A stretch of DNA of 64,000 bases from Argentina anserina. Lineage: Eukaryota > Streptophyta > Magnoliopsida > Rosales > Rosaceae. The translations under genes were made by a program, and so were the position numbers. The DNA lies in contig NC_065873.1 of assembly GCF_933775445.1 (NCBI RefSeq), positions 6,882,001-6,946,000 on the forward strand, written 5' to 3'. This document shows, piece after piece, positions 35,547 through 45,474 of the stretch. Every line of letters begins with the position of its first letter. Within the stretch, counting starts at the first letter, position 1. The notes beneath the pieces are model-generated. The model searched no databases, was not told where the DNA came from, and saw nothing but the letters and a program-made list of their open reading frames with translations.

Positions 35547-37991
35547 ATGGGGTCTGCTTGTTGTGTGGCTGCTAGGGATAAGACAATAACAAACAGAGCT
35601 GACTGTGAGAATCTGCACCGTAATGTGAGGTATTCGCCCACTTGGAGCTTTCGGTGGGATAACAGAGTTGGTGTAGCTGGTGAAGAGACTTCTGTGAGTT
35701 GGAATTCTGATGGAATTAGCAGAAATGATGGATCTGAAGCTAAATTTGAGTCGGCATGTGTGTCGGAAGAGGGAAGTCCGTCGGAACATGTACGAAGACA
35801 TACCACGCAAAAGTCTTTAGTTTCTGAAGGAACTGCTGGGAGTGTGAGAACCCCTGCTTCAGGTAAATTTTTACGCTCTGTTGTTAATTCAGAAACCTAC
35901 ACTTGATTCATGATTTTGCTATTTTACTCTACCAGAGTTCGTGTCCTTAAATTCAGTGCTTTCATAGAAGATTTGTTGATTACAAATTCGTTGTTGCACT
36001 GTTATACTGTCTTAGTGATTTACTCTTTTAGTGGGCTGAGCATTTTGTGTGTGCCATAACGTCTTCTGGATTACATGCTTACTAGGCATTGGCATCTTGT
36101 ACAAGAATATTTTGTATCCAGTAGAAAGAATTCAATTGCTGAAGTACACAGGAGGGTGAATGAACTGGATTTACCTAGGTTTCAACTAGCTCTGGTCTGA
36201 TTAGCTTCCTTCTAAACTAATAAGGATGGTAAATAATGAACCCTTTCCATGTATTTGTAAGTAAATGTTTCTCTAGTGAAGAAGTTTGATTATAGACAAG
36301 GCTATCAGGTCTATAAGCTACACATTTTTAATGGTTTATTTGATATTAGTTTTTTTTTGCAACTCAAATCACTAGTTTAGTATCCTATTTTATACACAAT
36401 GTTGATATTCCTGATTGGTTGTTTAGATATCCTTTGACTGGCTCGCATGTGGGGATAGGTTACTTTTCTATTGCCTTGCCTATACAGCAAGCTTGTCCTG
36501 TGGTTCATAGAAGAAGATAAGATTGTAAACTTGTGGAACGTTTCAAAAAGTATCATATTATCCTGGAAAAGCCACCCTTGTAGGATTTATAGGAATGATT
36601 TTGAAGCTCTGTGGCTGGTTAATTACCTTGAAATCTGTTGCATCATACACAAGATGATATGATAGGAAATAAAACATCTTGGATTCCAAGCATCTTCCTG
36701 TTACTTCCTGATTAACATACTATCTGTTTTTTTTTTATCTCCAACTGGTTTACTTGTAAAGTGGAATATGATTGGGGGTGTTGGTTAGTAGATGGAAGTA
36801 CCAGGATATGTTTTAGTTGATTTTTTTTCCTTTTACATGTTAATTGTTGCCATTACATTTTCCGCTGATATAATTATACATGTCTATGGCAGATCTATCT
36901 ATTTCAGGAAACATTTCCATGGATACGAGTCTGGAACAGGTATATTATATGCAAGTGAGGCACTTTCTGCTATGATTTGAGCACAATATAGCCTTCCATA
37001 ATTATCATATTTTAAACTCCCTCTTTTTTGGATTAATTTGTAGACTAAGGAGCCAACTGAATCTCCAACAGTGTCATATCCGTCTCCTGCAAAGCTGTCA
37101 GTTTCATTGCCTTCTACTTCATCCTTGTCTGCATCCCCTTTGTCATCCCAATATCACCAGCCTCCTGCTAGCTCGACCCCATCAAGGTGGCCTCGCTATT
37201 CTCCTCGACATCAACTATCAAGGCAAGTATCTGACAGCCGAATTCCAGGAAACAAATCACCAAGCTACCTCTCAATTTCTGAAGATAGGGTAAGGCTCCC
37301 CTCATGGAGCAATGAATCTGCTAGGGGCTCCCGTGGTGGGTCTTCAGATAGTTGGTCTATGCATGCATTTTCTGAGCTCATGGCCACTTCTAATAGGGAA
37401 AGGTGGTCTTTTGATAGTGAGTCCTTTGGCTTTAATCGTGAGAAGATAACTAAATCCAGTAGCAGAATATCAGCTTCCCCCTCTGTTGATTTGCAGACAT
37501 GTGGGATTTGCTCAAAACTATTAACTGAGAAATCCTTGTGGAGTGGCCAAAAGTTTATTGCGAACAATGAGCTTTCTGTGGTTGCAGTGCTAACATGTGG
37601 GCATTCTTATCATGCTGAGTGTTTGGAGCATATGACGCCTGATATCAACAAGTATGACCCAGCTTGCCCTGTTTGCAGCTTTGGGGAGAAAAAGATCCAT
37701 AAGTTGTCCGAAAAAGCATTGAAAGCTGAAATGGATTTGAAGGCTAGAAATAGGAAATCAAGAAATCGGGTGTTGGATCTTGATAGTGATGCTATCATGT
37801 TTGATAACTTAAAAGGCAGTGGATATCAAGGAAAGGGTCCTAAGATGGCATCCAGTTCCAGCATGAGAAGCTCTTCGGGAAAGCCTTTTCTGAGACGGCT
37901 CTCATTTGGCTCCAAGAGTGCTCGAGCCTTGTCGGAGAATAATTCTACCAGAAAGAAAGGATTCTTCTGGGCAAAATCTAGCAAGGTGTGA
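35547..37991 (+). CDS. RING-type zinc-finger protein with N-myristoylation motif (probable E3 ubiquitin ligase)
   Basis: Three exons: 35547-35862, 36893-36939 and 37044-37991, 1311 nt for 436 residues, with junctions in frame and GT..AG borders. The protein starts MGSACCVAARD: Gly2 is a likely myristoylation site and Cys5/Cys6 could be palmitoylated, pointing to membrane attachment. Residues 120-260 are a Ser/Pro-rich, probably disordered stretch. The RING lies at about 274-332: CGICSKLL, then LTCGHSYHAECLE, then CPVC, supplying the paired zinc ligands. The C terminus is basic and Ser-rich. Size, order of features and neighbourhood match Arabidopsis At4g39140/At2g21500 (RING/U-box superfamily). 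RING domains usually recruit an E2, but ligase activity and substrates are inferred. Confidence 0.93.
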
Positions 37992-39424
37992 GCACACATA
38001 GTGATGTTACAGGTGAGCCCAACTATTTTGCATGTAATTAGTAAAAAGCTATATTACTTTTTAGCCACAACCATAATTATCTACCTTACATGGTCTGGAT
38101 TAAGTTTAGTTGGCACTGAAGTAAAAACTTTTGTGTTCAAATATAGGAGTTATGTTGTCTTTATATAGACTGGAAGTCTTTTTTGGTTCTTGTTGGACTT
38201 ATATATGTCATTTTATACAGATTTCAGTGCTGGTTCTTTTGAAATCTCAGTGGGATAAAGGGTTGTGAAGAGAACACGTACCATGACACTGTAAACACTT
38301 GCCACTGCATAGTCTTTACATTCAACAGGGTTAGCTTTTGGAGTTACACTGTAAAGAAGAAACATGGCATATATAGAACAGTGATTTATACTGGAAAATT
38401 AGAATTGGAAATGCATAAACGATCTGTGATCCTACATATTTTGTACAGATTCTTTTGTTTTTGCTTGATTGCATTCATACATGAATTTATGAAATTATGT
38501 ATGGTAGATGGATACTGGACTTGCCAAAAAGCATTCCCATCCCTTACTACAACTGTCTTTCTTTATGGGTATCTTGTAATGGTATGCGATTTTCATTCAC
38601 AGAGATTTCTGTTTGTTGTAGATATTGATTAGAGTGAAAAGGAGGGGATAAAAAACCTACAGACTCCATAATACTATGATCTGATTTTGAAGTTTTATTT
38701 CCACTCGTCTTATTTTCAGTTTTTGTGTTTTGCAAGTGAAGTTCTTTTAAGAATTTAAAGGTGAATAGATTCGAATTTGTAAATCATATCTTACTTACCC
38801 TGGCCACAAATTGGTGAAGTTGGATGTCAAATGCTCTAGGATAATACATAACCTGGAGATGTACAAATTTTTATGATTTAGACTCATTTGATTCTGATCC
38901 CATTTCCCCATTAGGACATTTTGTTGCCTACATTGCTACGTTGCTTAACGAGTATGCATGTGAGATGAATTGTGATAACATAGGTTCTGTAAGAAACTCT
39001 CCAAATGCTCATCACCTCAAGCGATATGTTACGGTTTGGTCTATAATGTCTCAGATATCATCTACATTGACGGATTCACGGTAAATGTATAGTAGTACTA
39101 CACGCAGAACTATAGCCGATATTGAGAACAAATATAAAAGCTTTGTTATTAAGAAGCGGCTAGCAATCTCTCACACATGAATCTAACAATGCCCGATACT
39201 ACCCATACTTTAATTAGTCACCTACTGATCCAAGGTTGGGTATGAGGTTTTAACGCCAAATCTCGACATTAGCGTATATGGTATCATTCCTCATATAACC
39301 AATTTTCATTATTTTAATGTGAGATTTTAAATGGTTTAATTTAAACTACACTTTTCAAACAAACCAAACCGAACACTTGTACAAAAAAAAAACTAACGGA
39401 AAAATATAGATCAAGACACTAAGA
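37992..39424. other. RING gene 3' region and intergenic DNA
   Basis: The first several hundred bases are probably 3' untranslated sequence; CAG|GTGAGCC at about 38011 is donor-like and could mark a 3' UTR intron. No further gene is seen. Confidence 0.4.
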
Positions 39425-39660
39425 TGGCGTTCGGTAATGTTTTCATACATATTTTCATTTTTTAAAAAGAAAACAAATATGGTAAAAATGTATTCGTTAA
39501 TATTTCTTAAAATGCAGAAAATGAGAAATGAAAATATTTTCAACTTTTCCTTTTGTAAAAGTGAAAACATTAATTTGACGTTTTTTACCCTTTTGATTTG
39601 CTTATTTTCATTTTTTAACTTATTTTTAAAAACTATTTTCAAAAATATTACCGAGCGGGA
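39425..39660. mobile_element. Small AT-rich MITE
   Basis: The left end GGCGTTCGGTAATGTTTTC and the reverse complement of the right end, CCCGCTCGGTAATATTTTT, are inverted repeats around an AT-rich core rich in GAAAATR motifs. The TTCGGTAAT-type terminus is typical of small hAT-like MITEs. No clear target duplication. Confidence 0.6.
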
Positions 39661-40528
39661 TTGACAACTAAACACGGACAACAAGATAAACCAATATTTA
39701 GAGAAAGAGAAAACAAACGCAATAATGGATTATCTGAGTCACCTTTATATACCGAGTCCTAAGATATAAGACGAGGTGCTGATCGATGACAAATGTAACA
39801 AAATGCAAGACAATATTTGATGAAATATGCAACATGATACGATGATTGAGGAAGCTAAAGCCAAAATGTCTGATGATGTGCGAGGTTAACCTGGGGAGGC
39901 ATACGAACGACTCTTTTGAAGTACGTAGATGGATCATCATCCAATAAAGGATAAGATCCCAACTTGGATGTCGTTATGGTTCTTTCCTAGCTCTCGATCA
40001 CTCTATTTTCAGTAGAACATGCTGAATTACTGTACACCAAAGCTTCCTAACGAGAAGAGCTAGCTAGTGGCTAATATCCCCCTCCAGATATATTAGGTAT
40101 GAGGGGAATTGATCGAGTTTAATCTAGAAAATTTTGATATAATTAAGAAAAAGGATGAACTTTTGTTCGAGTTTATCTGCAGTAGATGAACTTTGTTATA
40201 ATTTGCGGTACATGTTTCACGCGGACAAGGATGCTAATATATATGTATTCCTCCTGTGTTGCAACGTAAAGGCATCGCAAAATCTTAATTTCCAACACTA
40301 ATCTCTTATTAATTAAGTTTTGTATACACTGATAATCGATCGTACGTTCGTAACTCAAGTTCATTCTCCTAGTGCCAAGTTAGAATAGATAACGTTTTCC
40401 CTACCGATCTTCAATTCCTTTGTGGCGATATCATCTGACTCCATTGATTCGTTTTCCCTATCCAATACCACATAGCTACAAGCAAACACATGTCACTTAA
40501 GCACAGCACCACGAGAAATCTCATTCTA
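39661..40528. other. Distal upstream region of the dehydrin gene
   Basis: No coding feature is seen. It may contain further regulatory DNA of the dehydrin. Confidence 0.4.
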
Positions 40529-40745
40529 ACGTGGCCGTCCATGCATGCAGATATATGCATGTTGTTTATGGCTTCTTCTGCCCTCTGAAACTCCACGTGT
40601 GACGTGCATGGAAGCTACACCCCTTCTCTGAAACTCCACCGTCCTCCTTTTTTTCCTTTTAAAACTAGCTACAAGCCTCAACCCTTATCGAACTTGCTCA
40701 TTTTCGATTGACTCTCATCACATTTTCAAACTTTCAAATTCAAAA
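40529..40745 (+). promoter_or_regulatory. Dehydrin promoter with ABRE and RY elements
   Basis: Three ACGT cores cluster upstream of the start: ACGTGGC (40529-40535), a palindromic G-box CACGTG (40594-40599) and a GACGTGC just after it. ACGTGGC and CACGTG are classical ABA-response elements bound by ABF/ABI5 bZIP factors. CATGCATG at 40540-40547 is an RY motif bound by ABI3-type B3 factors. A TTTTAAAA at 40657-40664 may serve as the TATA element. The combination predicts ABA-, drought- and seed-maturation-linked expression. Confidence 0.65.
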
Positions 40746-41579
40746 ATGGCTGAAATTCGAGACGAGTTCGGCAATCCCGTCCCGCTCACCGACCAGTATG
40801 GCAACCCAGTTCAGCTGACTGACGAGCAGGGCCGCCCCATCCACCTCTCTGGCATCGCAACCACCGAGGGCTTCCAGGGTCAAACCATCCGACCCGGAGA
40901 GCGGCAGCAAACCACAGGCACAGGCACACAAGGCTCAGGGACTGGTCTCCACATCCCGGGTACAGGGTCACAGGTTCCCGGCACCGGTGTTCATGTTCCG
41001 GGGACCGGGACACACGTTCCCGGCACAGGTGCGCACATTCCGGGGATCGGCATGCACATCCCTGGCACAGGTGAACATGTTCCAGGGACAGGTGCACATG
41101 TTCTGGGGACAGCTGAGCATGTTCCAGGCACCGGTGCGCACGTACCAGGAACTGGAACCGAAAAACACAAAACTGTTGGTGAACATCTTAAACAGGAGCG
41201 CACCGATGTGACAGGCGAAGGGCGTCGCAGCTCTGGCTCTAGCTCCGTAAGTCGGTTTAATTTGTCCTTAATTGATCTTATATCTATAGTTATATACGTA
41301 TATATTGTGCATGAGTTTGTAGCCGAGACTTGATCCTAATTAATTTGAATGCCCATGTATTGTACGTAGTCGGAGGAGGATGATGGGCAAGGAGGGAGGG
41401 TGAGGAAGAAGAAGGGGCTGAAGGAGAAGATAAAGGAAACCTTTGGTGGTAAGCACAAGGATGAGCATCAGCAGGCGGGGCCGACCTTCAAGACTCCGAC
41501 AGTCACTCCACAGGAGCATGAAAAGAAAGGCATGATGGAGAAGATCAAGGAGAAGTTGCCTGGTCACCATTCCCACTGA
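40746..41579 (+). CDS. Dehydrin (group 2 LEA), YSK2 type with expanded Gly-rich repeat
   Basis: Two exons, 40746-41246 and 41370-41579, 711 nt for 236 residues; the intron falls inside the Ser run, a conserved position in Ser-containing dehydrins. Domains in order: Y-segments RDEFGNP, TDQYGNP (perfect) and TDEQGRP at residues 5-31; a Gly/Thr-rich phi region (about 55-136) made of ten 7-residue units G-x-H-V/I-P-G-T; a Ser tract followed by EEDD spanning the splice junction (about 161-172), a likely CK2 target; then two Lys-rich K-segments, a divergent [15 protein letters not shown] (about 180-194) and a canonical [15 protein letters not shown] (218-232). K-segments form amphipathic helices on membranes and proteins during dehydration. 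The position next to the RING gene matches Arabidopsis At4g39130 (dehydrin family). Confidence 0.95.
40944..41153 (+). repeat. Coding minisatellite, ten 21-bp units in the dehydrin
   Basis: Residues 67-136 are ten heptads of consensus G-x-H-V-P-G-T (variants LHIPGT, SQVPGT, MHIPGT, EHVPGT), encoded by 21-bp units around GGCACAGGTGCGCACGTTCC. Unit number is likely to vary between alleles. Confidence 0.9.
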
Positions 41580-42149
41580 TGATGATCGAATGAAGTTCAA
41601 TCATGCAGCTTAGTTCAGCTGCAAACCATTGTATCATAAACTAGAATGTGTTCGTGTCTAGCTAGTTGGGTGTGAATTAGTTGATGCATGGGAAGGCATT
41701 AATGTAATAATAAACGAGTTTGCTTAGTTCATGTAATGGTGTATTCTTTGTTAAATCAATTGCAAAAGGTTTGCTTTAGTCTCTTGGCACTTGCTTTAAT
41801 ATTCTGATTGTATGATTTATAAATACAATCTTATGTAAAAGTTAATAGACCGTAAACCGTTCCAAAGAAGTAGAAAGGAGCAATTATAATGTGAAATTGT
41901 GAATCCATCCCAGCATGTAGTTGATATAAGGTTCTTTCAAATAGATATATTACTTAGAAATACTGGTTAATTAGCCAAAATACAAGCCAACTATAATATT
42001 CACATTGTATATACTATATAGAGAATTGGCGTTTTCTTCAATCCTTTGCTTGGAATTGACAACTTTTTACTAAGCCAGACTATAGGATCGGCCCCGGTCA
42101 GATATATGAATCAACAGGCAAAGACAACACACACACACATAAGTGCCTA
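41580..42149. other. Dehydrin 3' region and intergenic DNA
   Basis: An AATAATAAAC near 41706 is a likely near-upstream polyadenylation signal. Beyond it nothing is recognised apart from a short (AC)n near 42128-42138. Confidence 0.4.
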
Positions 42150-42395
42150 GGCCCGGAGGCTTTCTAGAGCAGTCGGGCCGCAAATTGGCGATGTATCCGG
42201 GATCCCAATGTTAGATCCAGAGGTTAGCTAGCAGTCGGGGCATCTGTGAATTGGTGGTGTATCCGGGATTCCGATGCTAGGTCCGGAGGCTGGCTAGCAG
42301 TCGGGGCATCCGCGAATTGACGATGTATCCAGGATACCAGTACTAGGGCCGGAGGCTAACTAGCAATCGGAGCATGCATGAATCTGGCATAAAAT
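42150..42395. repeat. Tandem repeat, about 66 bp, three and a half copies
   Basis: Units share GGAGGCTRGCTAGCAGTCGG, then GATGTATCCGGGATNCC. They differ by several substitutions each, so the array is moderately old. It is followed at 42400-42480 by a roughly 36-bp unit (GGGTGTTAGAACCCRTGGGG) in about two copies. Confidence 0.85.
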
Positions 42396-42599
42396 ATAGA
42401 TGCGAGAACCCATGGAGAATAAACCGTGGGTGTTAGAACTCATTGAGAATGAATTGAGGGTGTTAGAACCCGTGGGGAGAATGGCAATCAAAAGAGTGTC
42501 AGTCAAGTAAACATATGTAAAAATATGAATAAAGACAATTATATAATTTGACATGAAACGTAGTCATGAGGAGTCCACATAGAGACATGTCACAAGTGA

Positions 42600-42940
42600 C
42601 CCACATAGGTATATAGCCGTATGGTGTTGCCTTTTAGGTATAGTCTTTTTAGGTGTTAGCCATGAGGTGTTATCGTGTAGCGTAATCGTGAGGTGTTACC
42701 ATTTAGCGTGACCTATGTGAATATGTGCAAGTGTAGTAAGCTAGCATGCAAATAATATCGTAGCACATATGTTGCAGTGCGTAGCCATATGGTATAGTCT
42801 TGTAGCTGTAGCCATTTAGGTGTTAGCTGTGAGGAGTTACCGTGTGACGTAATCGTAAGGTTTTACCGTTTAGTGTGACCGATGTGCATATGTGCGGGTG
42901 TAACAAACATGCTCAAGAATAATGTAGCATATTTTTCACG
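42600..42940. repeat. Tandem repeat, about 165-180 bp, two copies
   Basis: Two diverged units start with GTAGCCATATGGTRTAGTC or a variant of it, include GTGTTAGCYRTGAGGWGTTA and end with a CGTAGCACATATG or TGTAGCATAT motif. No coding frame crosses them. They may be the subterminal or non-coding part of a larger element. Confidence 0.75.
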
Positions 42941-43649
42941 GTGTATATATGGCGATAATGTAATTAAGATTCAAGAGTAGAGGGAAGCGTACCCGAAACT
43001 CTTGAAAATGCCGTAAATAGCATATAAAAAATAGAGTTAATGTATGAGACTCCATGTTGGCCATTATGCCCCGATAAAGCTCATGAATTTGTCCATATAA
43101 AAAAGCGTCCCGATGGTAGTTGTACCTCACCAGAGAAATGTACAAGTGTGCGTTGACAACTCCATGGCACTCAATCAAGGTAATTGTCAAGAAGAACTCG
43201 GTTGACGGACGCAATTGTCCATATAATAGGTGTAGTGGCGTGCCAAAAATATATTGACCCGCACGGGAAAACTAGAAACCGATACGCATGGGTGCCCATA
43301 GTATATTGCATCATTTACTCAAAAGTATCGTGTGTGTTTACACGGTAAGAGTCCCATGTATAATTGCAAATAGAGATGCAAAGTTGACCGGTTTACTTGC
43401 ACGTTTTCGAGTTTTCGTCTGCGCCATTCTTCAGATATGGAGGAGTCCCCGATGCAGGGGCACCCAAAAGGGAGAAGTCAACGTCGGCTGAAGCTGGTTC
43501 CGGATCAGGAGCCTGAGATCTGGAGCAGTGGCGCTTGGTTATGGAGCTGTCAGGCTGAGAGTGGGAAATCCGGGTCAAGGAGACCTCGTGTTCCACCTCT
43601 GCCGTCCGGGCTAAGAAGGGCCGGGAGATAAAGCTGTTTGTTGGGGAAT

Positions 43650-43800
43650 AGAGTGAAGACCGGGCTGGCCAGGGCATGAAGCTGGGTTGAGGAGCGGCTA
43701 GCCAGGGGATGGAGTAGGATTTGAGAGCGACTGGCCGGGGCATGAAACCAGGTTGAGGAGCGGCTGGCCGGGGCATGAAGCCAGGGAATGGGCAGCTCTG
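43650..43800. repeat. GC-rich minisatellite around GGCTGGCCGGGGCATGAA
   Basis: GAGCGGCTGGCCGGGGCATG-like units recur four times with varying spacing, and a related ACTGGCCGGGAGAGGG appears just beyond the solo LTR (45277). The LTR therefore seems to have inserted into this GC-rich element. Overlapping minus-strand frames here are repeat translations, not a gene. Confidence 0.7.
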
Positions 43801-43874
43801 GATGAGAGTAGCCGGGCAGATGGACAGCTCCGGGCGGGAGAGAGGAAGGTGATGTGCCAAGTGTGGGAAGGGGC

Positions 43875-45271
43875 TGTAGACGCATGAAATTTAATGAAGT
43901 AAATCATCTTCATTAAATAATTAAATTGACCAAGAGCCCGATAAAATTGCACACGTGGCCCAAAAGTCAACAAAGTTGGTGCGGATCCGAATAAAACTCG
44001 TGTCAACACATAAACTGATGATCGTAATCGAAGCTACGTGATTCCGATGTAAATCGGAAAATTGAATGTCATTGACGATTCAAAATGGTAATCGGACATT
44101 TGATTAAATTAATAAATTCCTTAATTAAGTCACTTATTTTCTGTTTAATTTAGTTATGAGAATAACTAATTTTAAATTAATCGGAAAATACATATTGATT
44201 TAATTATACAATTAAAGAATTTATTATTTTTTAGTGTCATTAAAATATTCTACAAAATAGAAACTTTGAGACTATAAATACCCCTTTCAACATAAAGAGA
44301 GGGGGGGATTTTTTGAGACTGGAGAAGAAGAGAGAAAATCACTTAAGCAAGATCACTCTCGACAAATCCCGAAGTCTCTCAAGTCCACGAAGATCATCAA
44401 ATCCACGAAGAATCGTCAAGCCACCAAATCGCTCGTTCTTCATCAAATCCAAATCCAAACTCAAGTCCACGAAGAATCATCAAGCGGCCAAATCGCTCGT
44501 TCTTCATCAAATCCAAATCCAAATCAAACTCAAATTCTCAAGATCAAGTGCACGTCACCCTTGAGCCAAGTCATATACGGAGATAGAATCAGAGGAGTTC
44601 ACAATTATTTCGGAGTGATGGGTCAGATGCAACAGAAATTCCTTAATTAAGTCAATTATTTTCTGTTTAATTTAGTTATGAGAATAAATAATTTTAAATT
44701 AATTGGAAAATACATATTGATTTAATTATACAATTAAAGAATTTATTATTTTTTTAGTGTCATTAAAATATTCTACAAAATAGAAACTTTAACACTATAA
44801 ATACCACTTTCAACATAAAGAGAGGGGAGATTTTTTTAGACTGGAGAAGAAGAGAGAAAATCACTTTAGCAAGATCACTCTCGACAAATCCCGAAGTCTC
44901 TCAAGTCCACGAAGAATCGTCAAGCCACTAAATCGCTCGTTCTTTATCAAATCCAAATCCAAACTCAAGTCCACGAAGAATCATCAAGCAGCCAAATCGC
45001 TCGTTCTTCATCAAATCCAAATCCAAATCCAAACTCAAGTCCACGAAGAATCATCAAGCGGCCAAATCGCTCGTTCTTCATCAAATCCAAATCCAAATCA
45101 AACTCAAATTCTCAAGATCAAGTGCATGTCACCCTTGAGCCAAGTCATATACAGAGATAGAATCAGAGGAGTTCACAAAGATTGTAACCCCGCGCTTGAT
45201 ATTCAATAAATTACATTTTATTTGTACACGTGTCTGCATTCTCTTATTGGTTTTCATATTATCGTTCTACA
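43875..45271 (+). mobile_element. Solo LTR of the same family as the Gypsy element at 48-56 kb
   Basis: It begins TGTAGACGCATGAAATTT and ends TATCGTTCTACA, the same borders as the LTR at 55298-56194 but in the opposite orientation. Flanking pentamers GGGGC (43870-43874) and TGGGC (45272-45276) agree at four of five positions, fitting an aged 5-bp target duplication. It is about 500 bp longer than the other copy because of an internal duplication. A TATA-like CTATAAATACC lies at about 44273 and again in the duplicated half. No internal coding is attached. Confidence 0.85.
44127..45150 (+). repeat. 513-bp tandem duplication inside the solo LTR
   Basis: TTCCTTAATTAAGTCAMTTA starts both halves (about 44127 and 44640). 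The halves stay closely similar through the TATA region, the CACGAAGAATCATCAAGC minisatellite (unit about 66 bp) and CTCAAGATCAAGTGCAYGTC. The duplication carries a second promoter copy. Confidence 0.85.
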
Positions 45272-45474
45272 TGGGCGACTGGCCGGGAGAGGGTGGCCAG
45301 TGGGGACTTGGTGCAGGTTGGTGACGCGTGGAAGTTTGTCCTGGAGAGATAGAGCTAGCTCATGGCTTGTGCCGGATAGAGCAGCCGGGAGGAGAGGTGA
45401 GGTGACGGACCCCAATCGATTCACCACTTTGTTTCTCAGCAAGAGTATGAAGTTGCAGCCAAGGCTAGAGGCTA

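Noticed and set aside
35439..35810. Minus-strand ORFs of 94-123 codons
   Set aside because: Antisense shadow of RING gene exon 1.
40786..41203. Four further ORFs over the dehydrin
   Set aside because: Out-of-frame and antisense readings of the 21-bp coding minisatellite.
43393..44009. Pro-rich minus-strand ORFs of 103-155 codons
   Set aside because: Translations of the GC-rich minisatellite and the LTR border; no conserved domain.
44400..45120. Regularly spaced repeats that might suggest a CRISPR-like array
   Set aside because: Units are about 66 bp, contiguous rather than separated by unique spacers, and lie inside an LTR of a plant retroelement.
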